A stretch of 64,000 nucleotides of DNA from Roseimaritima ulvae (GTDB taxonomy: Bacteria; Planctomycetota; Planctomycetia; Pirellulales; Pirellulaceae). Under the pieces are notes generated by a model. That model made no database searches. It was not told the DNA's origin and saw nothing but the letters and a program-made list of their open reading frames with translations. Made by a program: the position numbers and the translations under genes. The stretch's first letter is position 1. Each line of letters starts with the position of its first letter. Of the stretch, positions 26,574 to 35,620 are shown piece by piece. The DNA lies in contig NZ_CP042914.1 of the NCBI RefSeq assembly GCF_008065135.1, positions 1,178,001 to 1,242,000 on the forward strand, read 5' to 3'.

Positions 26574-27500
26574 ATGGGTCTGTACGATCGCGACTATTCT
26601 CGTTACGGCGAATCCGGATATGGAGGAGGTTCGGGAGGCGGCTTTGCGTCCGGCATCGGCGGTTCAAAGAAGTCGATGACCACGATCCTGATCGTGATCA
26701 ACGTCGCCCTGTTTTTGCTGAACATGTTGTTTCAGCCCACCGAGAAACTGGACGATGGCTCGCTGGTTCGTGTGCCTTTGCTGTTCGACTGGATGGCGGT
26801 CCACGGCGATACGCTGACCAAGCCCTGGTTGTGGTGGCAATTTTTGACCTACGGCTTCGCACACGACCAAACCAACATCTTGCACCTCGGCATGAATATG
26901 GTGGTGCTGTTCTTCTTCGGCAACGCGGTCGAGCAGCGGTTGGGACGGAACGAATATTTGCGGTTCTACCTGGTTTCCATCTTTCTCGGCGGCGTGGTAT
27001 GGGCGATCCACGCTGCGGTGGTCCAAGCCGGGCCGAACAACATGGTGGTGGGCGCTTCGGGCGGCGTCCAAGCGATTACCATCCTGTTCGCATTTTTGTA
27101 TCCCCAAGCCACCGTGCTGCTGTTCTTTGCGATCCCGGTCAAAGCCTGGATGGCCGCGGTGGGGTTTGCAGTCATGAACCTGCTGGGAGCGATGTTTGGC
27201 CAAGGCAGTAATACCGCCTACGACGTCCACCTGGCCGGGATGGCCTTTGCCGCAATCTATTTCACTCAAAAGGTGAACCTGGGGGCTTGGTTGCCATCGC
27301 GGTGGAGCGGTCTGCCGCGAACTCGTCGCGGGCCCAAACTGCGGGTGCACGACCCCGATAAACAACTGCAGAAAGAAGAAGCCGAATCGGATCGGATCCT
27401 GGACAAAATTCATCGTGAGGGCGAAGCCAGCCTGACCCGGCGGGAACGCAAATTTATGGAAAAATTTAGCCGCAAGAAAAGAGCTCAACGCGGCGACTGA
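26574..27500 (+). CDS. Rhomboid-family intramembrane serine protease
   Basis: 308 residues with six hydrophobic segments from residue 37 to 245. The catalytic Ser162 lies in GASGG and the catalytic His219 in DVHLAGM; the HxxxN motif is H104-N108 (ILHLGMN), as in active rhomboids. A Gly/Ser/Tyr-rich N-terminal tail (about 10-30) and a charged C-terminal tail after residue 245 (LQKEEAESDRILDKIHREGE, ending KKRAQRGD) are cytoplasmic. The tail has the IL-x-KI-x-x-xG-x-x-SLT-x-x-E pattern seen in planctomycete and bacteroidete rhomboids. It cleaves membrane protein segments; the targets are unknown. ATG 26574 is the first start compatible with this architecture. Confidence 0.9.
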   Translation: MGLYDRDYSRYGESGYGGGSGGGFASGIGGSKKSMTTILIVINVALFLLNMLFQPTEKLDDGSLVRVPLLFDWMAVHGDTLTKPWLWWQFLTYGFAHDQTNILHLGMNMVVLFFFGNAVEQRLGRNEYLRFYLVSIFLGGVVWAIHAAVVQAGPNNMVVGASGGVQAITILFAFLYPQATVLLFFAIPVKAWMAAVGFAVMNLLGAMFGQGSNTAYDVHLAGMAFAAIYFTQKVNLGAWLPSRWSGLPRTRRGPKLRVHDPDKQLQKEEAESDRILDKIHREGEASLTRRERKFMEKFSRKKRAQRGD

Positions 27501-27573
27501 GATTTTAGCTAGAATGATTCGCGTACCCCCTGCTGCTGTTTCGTTCTTGCCCCCTCCTCTCTAAAGGCCCGTC

Positions 27574-28536
27574 ATGCGCTGCACTTTCACCGCCCTCTTG
27601 CTGTTGTTCTGGGGCGGTTTCGCCGCCGCGCAGGCCCCTGCTGACGCTCCCGCCCCTGCCGACGCACCCGCCACTTCGGACGCGCCCGCCGCTACTGATG
27701 ATTCCTCCGGCGAAGGCGTGCAGTTGCGGTGGCAGTTTACCGCCGGCAAAAAACTGACCGTCACCATGACGCAGGAGATGAAGCAGGAAATGAAGGTGGC
27801 GGGGCAGGCGATGACCAGCAACATGGTCAATAAGACGTGGTCCGATTGGAATACCGCCAGCGTTCAAGAAGATGGCAGCGCCAAAATTCTCTCGACCGTC
27901 ACCCGGGTATTGATGGAGATGGATAATCCAGTCACGGGGAAAATGACCATCGACACCGATCAAGAAGCGGCCGAAGACGGGCAAGCGGCCCAGTTGGATG
28001 CCATGATTCGTCCCATGGTCGGCGTGGAAATTTCCAACCAGATGAATCCTCGCGGCGAAGTTTCGGATGTGAAAATTCCCGAAGAAGCCTTGGCGGGACT
28101 TAAGGGCGCCGCCGGCGGCATGTTGTCCGCCGATCAGATGGGCGAAATGATGCAGAAGGTTTCTCCAGTGTTCCCCGCCAAGGGCTTGGTTGAAGGCGAT
28201 TCTTGGGATGCCGCCTCCGAAGTCAAAACGCCGGTCGGCAAGATGAAGGTCGCCAGCAAGTACACCTACGAAGGACCGGTAGAGTCCGGCGGCAAATCGC
28301 TGCACAGCATCAAGGTGGAAATGGAGATGGAATTCGAAGCTCCCGAAGGCGGGCCGGAAATCGAATTTGGGGATCAGAAGAGCACCGGCATTATGCTGTT
28401 CGATAACGACAACGGACGTCTGGTTCGCTCGGATGTCGAACAGTCCTTTACGCTGAAGGTCAACGCCGCCCCCGGACAGGTGTTGGAGCAAACCATCTCG
28501 CAGAAAATGAGCAACGTCGTCGAGGATGCCGAATAG
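27574..28536 (+). CDS. Secreted DUF6263-like protein
   Basis: 320 residues with a signal peptide (CTFTALLLLFWGGFAAAQ), an Ala/Asp/Pro-rich spacer, then a domain beginning VQLRWQFTAGKKLTVTMTQ and running to the C-terminus. The pattern (K..Y/W.F..G......MTQ, VQEDGSAKILSTVTRVLMEM, SPVFPAKGLVEGDSW, YTYEGPVESGG) matches planctomycete proteins of the DUF6263 type, whose function is unknown. It is probably periplasmic. ATG 27574 follows AAAGG. A small acidic protein starts three to six bases after its stop and is likely cotranscribed. Confidence 0.7.
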   Translation: MRCTFTALLLLFWGGFAAAQAPADAPAPADAPATSDAPAATDDSSGEGVQLRWQFTAGKKLTVTMTQEMKQEMKVAGQAMTSNMVNKTWSDWNTASVQEDGSAKILSTVTRVLMEMDNPVTGKMTIDTDQEAAEDGQAAQLDAMIRPMVGVEISNQMNPRGEVSDVKIPEEALAGLKGAAGGMLSADQMGEMMQKVSPVFPAKGLVEGDSWDAASEVKTPVGKMKVASKYTYEGPVESGGKSLHSIKVEMEMEFEAPEGGPEIEFGDQKSTGIMLFDNDNGRLVRSDVEQSFTLKVNAAPGQVLEQTISQKMSNVVEDAE

Positions 28537-28541
28537 TCGTG

Positions 28542-28877
28542 ATGCATCTGAATCTGAACGACGACCAGACGATCGAAGGGCCCAGCGAAACACAGATCCG
28601 CGAATCGCTGGCGACGCTGGAGGTGGACGCGTTTGCGATTTTGTCGCGAGGCGATGAGCAGTACGTGCAGGTTTACCACAACGAAGATGGTAGCTTCCAG
28701 CTGGAGTATCGGGCTGGATCGTATGACCAGCACTTCGCGGCCGCCCAGCCGCCCGCCATCGAAGACGTTCAGGATGCCTTCGTGGCCTATGCAGCGGCGG
28801 ACGCCCGCGACCCTTGGCCGGCATCGCCGTCCTGGGAAAAAATGGAATTCGACGCCGATTTTGAAGGCGATGTTTAG
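28542..28877 (+). CDS. Small acidic protein, Imm1-like pattern
   Basis: 111 residues, acidic, no signal peptide or membrane span. The arrangement (SETQIRESLATLEVDAFAIL, EQYVQVYHNEDGSFQLEYRA, PPAIEDVQDAFVAYAAAD) recalls the Imm1-type alpha/beta fold: a helix, then a strand pair ending in an EY motif, then a helix with V.DAF. This is a pattern resemblance only. A GTG at 28539 precedes the ATG. It follows the DUF6263 gene by a few bases. No toxin gene is seen nearby, so an immunity function is not supported by context. Confidence 0.6.
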   Translation: MHLNLNDDQTIEGPSETQIRESLATLEVDAFAILSRGDEQYVQVYHNEDGSFQLEYRAGSYDQHFAAAQPPAIEDVQDAFVAYAAADARDPWPASPSWEKMEFDADFEGDV

Positions 28878-29004
28878 GGACTGTGAAGGTTCGGTTAAGC
28901 TTGGTCGCAATCGGTTGATCTCATATTTCGCAACTCGGTGGCCCCGATAGACTCGAGCGGAAATGCCCTCTGGCTCCGCTCGATCTCTTCGTGGAACACC
29001 GATT

Positions 29005-30423
29005 ATGGCTACCAAGACCCGTCGTCAGTTTCTCAGCGATAACTTTGCGGCGGCAACCTCTTTCGCCGCCGCCGCCGCCCTGGGTTCCTTGGGCGACCGC
29101 TTTGCCCATGGCGAGTCCCTCCGCAGCAGACCGACTCTACGGCCCGTCAAGGATGAAACCACCGGCCTGCCCCTGCTGCGTTTGCCCCCCGGCTTCCGCT
29201 ACAAATCTTACGGCTGGGCCGGCGAAACCATGACCGACGGCACCCCCACACCTAATATGCACGACGGCATGGCCGTGATCGCTGCCGAAGGGGATACGAT
29301 TCGGCTGTGTCGCAACCACGAAATCAGCAGCGATGGGCCGGCTCTGCACAGTTCCTCTTGCCGACCCTATGACGCTCAGGCGCAGGCCGGATGCACGAGC
29401 TTGGAATTTGATACCGCTAAGGGCGAATGGTTGAGCAGTTGGGTGAGCTTCACCGGCACCAGTCGTAACTGTGCTGGCGGCGTGACCCCCTGGGGAACCT
29501 GGCTGACGGCCGAGGAAACCGTGCTGGGCATCGGCGACTACGACAAATACGCCGGCGGAGCCCAGCGGAAATTCCAGAAGAACCACGGTTGGGTGTTCGA
29601 AGTGCCCGGTGGAAAAATGGGCGAAGCGGCGCCGAACGCCGCTCCGCAACCGATCATCGGGATGGGCCGTTTTGTCCACGAAGCCATCGCCGTCGATCGA
29701 CGGACCGGTATCGTTTACCAAACCGAAGACCGGGCGACCTCGGGCTTCTATCGCTACGTGCCCCACAAACCCGGCCAGCTGCATGCCGGCGGAGTGCTGG
29801 AGATCGCCGAAGTGGTCGGCCAGCCCGATCTGCGGGGCGGATTCAACAACGGCGTGGAGTTTGATGTCCGCTGGCACCGCATCGCCGACCCCACCTTGGC
29901 CCACACGCCCGGTACCCAGGATGAGTTGGGTGTGTTTAAGCAAGGCCAAGTCCAAGGTGCGTCGATGTTCTCGCGGCTGGAGGGTTGCTGGTTTGGCGAT
30001 GGCGTGGTGATCTTTGACGCTACCAGTGGCGGGGCCGCCGAAGCCGGACAGATCTGGCAATACGATCCCCAGGCCGACAAGCTGAAGCTGTTGTTTGAAT
30101 CGCCCAGCAAGCCGACGCTGAACATGCCCGACAACCTCTGCGTCAGCCCCCGCGGCGGCATCGTGTTGTGCGAAGACAACGATTACGGTGCCAACGAATA
30201 TCCGCAGCGGATGTTTGCGCTTTCGCAACACGGCCAGCTAGCCCTGTTAGCTGAAAACAACGTCCGCTTGGATGGGCAGTGGAACGGCATCAGCGGAGAT
30301 TTCCGCACTAAAGAATGGGCCGGAGCCACGTTCAGTCCCGATGGAGCCTGGTTGTTTGTGAATGTCCAGTCACCCGGTATCACTCTGGCCATCACCGGCC
30401 CCTGGGAAGACACCCTGGCTTAA
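29005..30423 (+). CDS. PhoX/DUF839-family phosphatase-like protein, Tat-exported
   Basis: 472 residues. The N-terminus TKTRRQFLSDN plus a hydrophobic Ala-rich stretch is a twin-arginine signal, so the folded protein is exported with its cofactor. The body matches the PhoX/DUF839 beta-propeller: LCRNHEISSDGP, CAGGVTPWGTWLTAEET, GRFVHEAIAVDRRTGIVYQTEDRATSGFYRY, and DNLCVSPRGGIVLCEDN. PhoX enzymes are Ca2+/Fe3+ phosphomonoesterases that release phosphate from organic esters. The Cys, Glu and Arg residues in those motifs fit such a metal site. ATG 29005 is used because the 14 upstream residues would displace the Tat signal. Confidence 0.85.
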   Translation: MATKTRRQFLSDNFAAATSFAAAAALGSLGDRFAHGESLRSRPTLRPVKDETTGLPLLRLPPGFRYKSYGWAGETMTDGTPTPNMHDGMAVIAAEGDTIRLCRNHEISSDGPALHSSSCRPYDAQAQAGCTSLEFDTAKGEWLSSWVSFTGTSRNCAGGVTPWGTWLTAEETVLGIGDYDKYAGGAQRKFQKNHGWVFEVPGGKMGEAAPNAAPQPIIGMGRFVHEAIAVDRRTGIVYQTEDRATSGFYRYVPHKPGQLHAGGVLEIAEVVGQPDLRGGFNNGVEFDVRWHRIADPTLAHTPGTQDELGVFKQGQVQGASMFSRLEGCWFGDGVVIFDATSGGAAEAGQIWQYDPQADKLKLLFESPSKPTLNMPDNLCVSPRGGIVLCEDNDYGANEYPQRMFALSQHGQLALLAENNVRLDGQWNGISGDFRTKEWAGATFSPDGAWLFVNVQSPGITLAITGPWEDTLA

Positions 30424-30474
30424 CCCTCATCGGCTGTCTGGTATGCTGTGCCCAGCGTGGACGACGCGTGAGCG

Positions 30475-30562
30475 AAGCCGAACTCGCCAGAGTTTGGACG
30501 TAGCTACGCTCGCCAGAGCGTGGGTCCGCGCGAGAATCCACCGTCTGGCGACGGTAGCTACA
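30475..30562. repeat. Family A inverted repeat
   Basis: GTAGCTACGCTCGCCAGAGC (from 30500) faces CCGTCTGGCGACGGTAGCTA, preceded by the related unit AGCCGAACTCGCCAGAGTTT. It lies between two genes on the plus strand. Confidence 0.8.
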
Positions 30563-30603
30563 GATTCAACCAATACCATCAGCCACCAGGGAACCATCGC
30601 AGG

Positions 30604-31524
<921 letters not shown>

Positions 31525-31535
31525 TGTTGGACCAG

Positions 31536-31582
31536 GGACGGTAGCTACGAAGAGCCGTAGCTACGCTCGCCAGAGCGTGGGC
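31536..31582. repeat. Family A repeat, two units
   Basis: GGACGGTAGCTACGAAGAGC continuing into CGTAGCTACGCTCGCCAGAG. Two abutting arm ends downstream of the dehydrogenase. The rest of the 185-base gap shows no gene. Confidence 0.7.
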
Positions 31583-31709
31583 GGGTTGTGCCGTCTCGGC
31601 AGGCTATCCGGGCGGCCGGCTTCAAATCCCTTCCAATCCGCAAGATTTCTCCTGCCCGGCAGGTCTGCGTCACCCATATCTACATGCCACACAAGACCAA
31701 TTGTTACTC

Positions 31710-33227
31710 ATGGGATACCTGGGCATGCCAAACACGCGACCGAATACCGAAAGCAAAGCACTGGCCGTCAACCTCGATCCACGACGCTATGGGTCGTTCG
31801 CAGAGATCGGTGCCGGGCAAGAAGTCGTGCGTTGGTTTTTCCGGGTCGGCGGAGCGGCCGGGACGATCGCCAAAAGTATGTCGGCTTATGACATGTCGGT
31901 CAGCGATGCTATCTACGGTCACTGCGACCGCTACGTTTGCCGTCGCCGGATGGAAGACATGCTCGACCACGAGCACGCTCTGAACCTGGAACGCTTGCGA
32001 GAAAGCCGCGGCGACACGACGGCTTTCTTTTCCTTCGCCGATACCGTCTCGGCTCGCAACTTTAAAGGCACCAACGATTGCCACGGCTGGATGGGCATCC
32101 GCTTCCAAGCCCATCCGCGTGACCAGGACAGTCAGATCATTATCCATGTGCGGATGCTCGATACCGAAAACGCACTGCAGCAGGAAGCTCTGGGAATCGT
32201 CGGCGTGAACCTGTTATACGGCGCCTTCTTCCTGAACCACGAACCCGATCAATTGATCGAATCGCTGCTGGATGACCTGAGCACGCGGCGGATCGAAATC
32301 GACATGATCGAGTTCTCGGGCATCGCTTTCCGGCACGTCGACAACCGTGTGATGAGCCTGCGATTGGTGCAGCTGGGACTCAGCAACGCGGCCATGTTTT
32401 CGGCCAACGGCGAAGTCCTGCAGCCCTCCGAAACGCTGTACAAGAAACCGATCCTGGTCGAACGCGGCAGCTTCCGTCCGCTGACCCACGTCAACGTCGA
32501 CATGCTCCGCGCCGCACAGGAAAAGTTTCAGCACGAAGCGGATGTCGAAGCCGACGAAGTGGTGACGTTGGCGGAAATCACGATGCGCAACCTGCGAGCC
32601 AACGGCGATGTCGACCTGCGAGACTTCTTGCAACGTGTCGATGTGTTGGCGGCCTGCGGAATGACCGTGATGATCTCCGACTACTTCGAATACTACCGGC
32701 TAGCCGCCTATCTGTCGCGTTACACCAAGAAGAAAATTGCGATCACAATGGGCGCGGGCAGCCTGTGCGAACTGTTCGACGAAAAGTACTACACCAAACT
32801 GGACGGCGGCATTTTGGAATCGTTTGGGCGGATGTTCAAAAACGATTTGAAATTATATATCTATCCATTGCTCGATCGCCGTACCGATACCTTGACCACT
32901 GTTCAGAACCTGGAAATTGCACCGGAGATTCGCAGTTTGTATCAGTATCTGGTCGACAAGGGTTGCATCGAGCAATTGGATAACCACAACCCCAAGCACT
33001 TGTCGACGTTTTCGCGGGAAGTGTTGCGGCAGATCGAAGCCGGCGAGCCGGGGTGGACCGAGCACGTACCGGAAGAAGTCGCGGAAGTTATCCAGCAGCG
33101 AGGTTATTTCGGTTACCGCCGACCGGTGCCTGCCGCCAAGAAGCCCCGGCGGCGCGTCAACGTCCTGCCCCCCTTGCCCAGCAACAACCTGGTCTATCCC
33201 CCCACCACCAACCTACCCGCCAATTAG
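31710..33227 (+). CDS. Conserved protein of unknown function, large cytoplasmic
   Basis: 505 residues, no signal peptide or membrane span. The N-terminal region is striking: ALAVNLDPRRYGSFAEIGAG, then QEVVRWFFRVGGAAGTIAKS and MSAYDMSVSDAIYG. I recall proteins opening this way from cyanobacteria and Bacteroidetes with inconsistent names and no assigned reaction. The middle is alpha/beta (GIVGVNLLYGAFF, IEIDMIEFSGIAF). The C-terminal 35 residues are Pro/Arg-rich (KKPRRRVNVLPPLPSNNLV). I cannot name a domain. In-frame starts are TTG 31701, ATG 31710 and ATG 31725, none with a good ribosome site. It ends at a family B repeat in a convergent gap. Confidence 0.8.
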   Translation: MGYLGMPNTRPNTESKALAVNLDPRRYGSFAEIGAGQEVVRWFFRVGGAAGTIAKSMSAYDMSVSDAIYGHCDRYVCRRRMEDMLDHEHALNLERLRESRGDTTAFFSFADTVSARNFKGTNDCHGWMGIRFQAHPRDQDSQIIIHVRMLDTENALQQEALGIVGVNLLYGAFFLNHEPDQLIESLLDDLSTRRIEIDMIEFSGIAFRHVDNRVMSLRLVQLGLSNAAMFSANGEVLQPSETLYKKPILVERGSFRPLTHVNVDMLRAAQEKFQHEADVEADEVVTLAEITMRNLRANGDVDLRDFLQRVDVLAACGMTVMISDYFEYYRLAAYLSRYTKKKIAITMGAGSLCELFDEKYYTKLDGGILESFGRMFKNDLKLYIYPLLDRRTDTLTTVQNLEIAPEIRSLYQYLVDKGCIEQLDNHNPKHLSTFSREVLRQIEAGEPGWTEHVPEEVAEVIQQRGYFGYRRPVPAAKKPRRRVNVLPPLPSNNLVYPPTTNLPAN

Positions 33228-33236
33228 CCAAGGCCG

Positions 33237-33360
33237 TCAAGGTCGTCAAGGTCGTCGTTCGCTCCGCGAACGCAACGCAGGCAGCGTAAAGCAACGCAGG
33301 CAAACGCAATCCGTTTTTTGAACGTTTTTCGTGATGTTCGCGGAGCGAACAACGACCATG
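33237..33360. repeat. REPIN-like inverted repeat, family B (convergent gap)
   Basis: GTCGTCGTTCGCTCCGCGAA on the left and TTCGCGGAGCGAACAACGAC on the right, with a T-rich middle. It occupies nearly all of the gap between convergent stops at 33227 and 33365. Confidence 0.8.
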
Positions 33361-33364
33361 GCCA

Positions 33365-34903
33365 TTAGGTCCACATTTCGCGATCGATGGAACGGTAGTT
33401 GACGGCTTCTTGCAGATGCGTTTCGTTGATCTGTTCCGCTCCGTCGATGTCGGCGATCGTGCGAGCGACGCGAAGTATTTTATCGTGGGCTCGGGCGCTC
33501 AGCCCCATCTCTTCGACATTGTTGCGGAGCATGGCTTGGCAGACTCGATCTAGCTTGCAGTAACGCCGCACGTCACGGCTGCTCATCTGGGCGTTGTAGC
33601 GTGTTTGGCTGTTGGCAAATCGTTCGGCTTGCACGCGTCGAGCTTGGCTGACGGCGGTCCGCATTTGAGCGCTGGTCGTACCGGTTTTGACTCCCGCCAA
33701 TTCTTCGAAAGGCACCGCGGGGACTTCGATATGGATGTCGATACGGTCCAGCAACGGCCCGGAGATTTTGCCCATGTAGCGTTCGATCTGTTGGCCCGTG
33801 CAGTTACAGTTGCGGCGGGGATCGCTGCGGTATCCGCACGGACAGGGATTGGCCGCGGTGACCAGCATGAAGTCCGAAGGGAACGTTGTACTGCGAAGCG
33901 CTCGGCTGATCGTGACGATGCCGTCTTCGAGCGGTTGCCGCATGACTTCCAGAGTCTTGCGATTAAACTCTGGCAGTTCGTCTAGAAACAGGATTCCGTT
34001 GTGGGCTTTGGAAATTTCACCGGGCGAAGGCGGGCTGCCGCCACCCACCAATCCGGCATCGCTGATCGTATGGTGGGGGCTGCGAAAAGGACGTTTGGCC
34101 AGCAACGGTTGGCCGGCGGGCAGTTGTCCGATCGCGCTGTAGATCCGCGTTGTTTCGATCGATTCTCCGGCCGTCAATTCGGGCAGCACCGTGGGTAGTC
34201 GTTTCGCCAGCATTGTTTTGCCGCTGCCCGGCGGCCCGATCATCAACAGGTTGTGCCTTCCGGCGGCGGCCAGCATCAGAGCTCGCTTGCCCATTTCTTG
34301 GCCGCGGACGTCGCCGAAGTCGAGGTCGTAGGCGGACAGTTCGGCAAACAGTTCGCAGATCCGACTGGGGGCGGGATCGAGCGAGAGTTCGCCGGAGAAG
34401 AAACCCACGGCTTGGGCCAAGGAGTCCACGGGAATGATATCGATGTCTTCCACCACGGCCGCTTCGCTGGCACTTTGGGTGGGCACCACGATGCCCTTCA
34501 GTCCAGCTTGCTTGGCCGCTTCCATGGCGACCGATAAGGCGCCTTTGATCGGTCGCGTATGGCCTTCCAGAGCCAGTTCGCCGATCACCGCGTATTGTTC
34601 CAGCAGATCCGATTGAAATTGACCGCTGCCGGCCAGCACGCCCAGTGAGATCGGCAGGTCGAAGCCGGCGGCCTGTTTCTGCAGATCGCCCGGGGCGAGG
34701 TTGATAACGACGCGATCCTGCGGGCGGATGAAGCCGCTGTTGACGATCGCTCGTTCGACCCGATGCGTGCTCTCTTTGACGGCTGCATCGGGCAGCCCGA
34801 CAAGGATCGTTTTAGGCATCGCCGCCGGGGAGAGGTCGACTTCTACATCCACCGGAATGGCATCAATGCCCAGCAGCGTAAAGGTTTTCAGTCGAGCCAA
34901 CAT
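33365..34903 (-). CDS. YifB/ComM-family Mg-chelatase-like AAA+ ATPase
   Basis: 512 residues. The N-terminal ribosomal-S5-like/Lon-protease-like domain (1-170) opens with ARLKTFTLLGIDAIPVDVEVDL and VGLPDAAVKES. The AAA+ domain has Walker A GPPGSGKT (223-230), Walker B ILFLDELPEF (304-313), the PFRSPHHTISDAGLVGGG segment and a Cys-rich CPCGYRSD..NCNC element. The C-terminal Mg-chelatase-type region ends with LSARAHDKILRVARTIADI. ComM is a hexameric helicase that promotes branch migration during natural transformation, so this is a likely recombination factor. The protein has the family's normal length. Confidence 0.93.
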   Translation of the reverse strand: MLARLKTFTLLGIDAIPVDVEVDLSPAAMPKTILVGLPDAAVKESTHRVERAIVNSGFIRPQDRVVINLAPGDLQKQAAGFDLPISLGVLAGSGQFQSDLLEQYAVIGELALEGHTRPIKGALSVAMEAAKQAGLKGIVVPTQSASEAAVVEDIDIIPVDSLAQAVGFFSGELSLDPAPSRICELFAELSAYDLDFGDVRGQEMGKRALMLAAAGRHNLLMIGPPGSGKTMLAKRLPTVLPELTAGESIETTRIYSAIGQLPAGQPLLAKRPFRSPHHTISDAGLVGGGSPPSPGEISKAHNGILFLDELPEFNRKTLEVMRQPLEDGIVTISRALRSTTFPSDFMLVTAANPCPCGYRSDPRRNCNCTGQQIERYMGKISGPLLDRIDIHIEVPAVPFEELAGVKTGTTSAQMRTAVSQARRVQAERFANSQTRYNAQMSSRDVRRYCKLDRVCQAMLRNNVEEMGLSARAHDKILRVARTIADIDGAEQINETHLQEAVNYRSIDREMWT

Positions 34904-34973
34904 CAGAAAAGCTTGCCCCCCGCGATTCGTTGTGAACCCCCATGTTGGCAGGTCGGCAGGAGGGAATCAAGTA

Positions 34974-35104
34974 CGTTAGGCTTCCCAGCCTGACATCGCC
35001 GGCTCCGCTCGTAGCCGAACTCGCCAGAGTTTGGACGGTTCGGCTGCACTTCCAAAGTCTGCGCGACTTCGGCTACGAAAGTGTCAGCCTGGAAACGCTA
35101 ACGT
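34974..35104. repeat. Nested inverted repeat (family A with outer arms)
   Basis: Outer arms: TTAGGCTTCCCAGCCTGACA (from 34976) and TGTCAGCCTGGAAACGCTAA (to 35102). Inner arms: CGTAGCCGAACTCGCCAGAG and CTGCGCGACTTCGGCTACGA. It lies in the 717-base gap between comM and the giant lipoprotein gene. Confidence 0.8.
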
Positions 35105-35131
35105 CCGTTAGGGAGCGTCCTCAAATAAGTT

Positions 35132-35440
35132 ACCGAATCGAATTGTAGCGTCAGGGCGCAAGCCCTCCGGTTTTACGGCACCGGACGGCTTGCGCCGTTC
35201 CGCTAAGTTTTACGGCATCGGACGGCTTACCGAATCGAATTGTAGCGGCAGGGCGCAAGCCCTCCGGTTTTGCGGCACCGGACGGCTTGCGCCGTTCCGC
35301 TAAGTTTTTACGGCACCGGACGGCTTGCGCCGTTCCGCTAATTTTTTGCGGCACCGGACGGCTTGCCGAATCGAATTGTAGCGTCAGGGCGCAAGCCCTC
35401 CGGTTTTGCGGCACCGGGCGGCTTGCGCCGTTCCGCTAAG
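35132..35440. repeat. Direct-repeat array with GGCGCAAGCC/GGCTTGCGCC hairpins
   Basis: Three starts of the unit GAATCGAATTGTAGCG (35134, 35232 and about 35369), each followed by GGGCGCAAGCCCTCCGG and one to three copies of ACGGCACCGGACGGCTTG. Each unit can fold with perfect ten-base arms GGCGCAAGCC and GGCTTGCGCC. No gene is seen in this stretch. Confidence 0.8.
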
Positions 35441-35620
35441 CCTGAGTGGGAGCCACGTTTAGAAAAAAATTGCAATGCTCGCGACAACGCACGAGAATCG
35501 ACCAGGGACGGTGCGGCCGCACCGCACCGTCAATACTTTTCGATCCGTCGTGTTGAGGTTCCTGGCCTGATGTGTCCTGCAAGCCCGTTCGGTTATTTCT
35601 GTCAGGGGGGCCAGACATCG

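Noticed and set aside
35132-35440. CRISPR array
   Set aside because: Repeats and the sequence between them are both conserved and imperfectly spaced; no cas genes are nearby.
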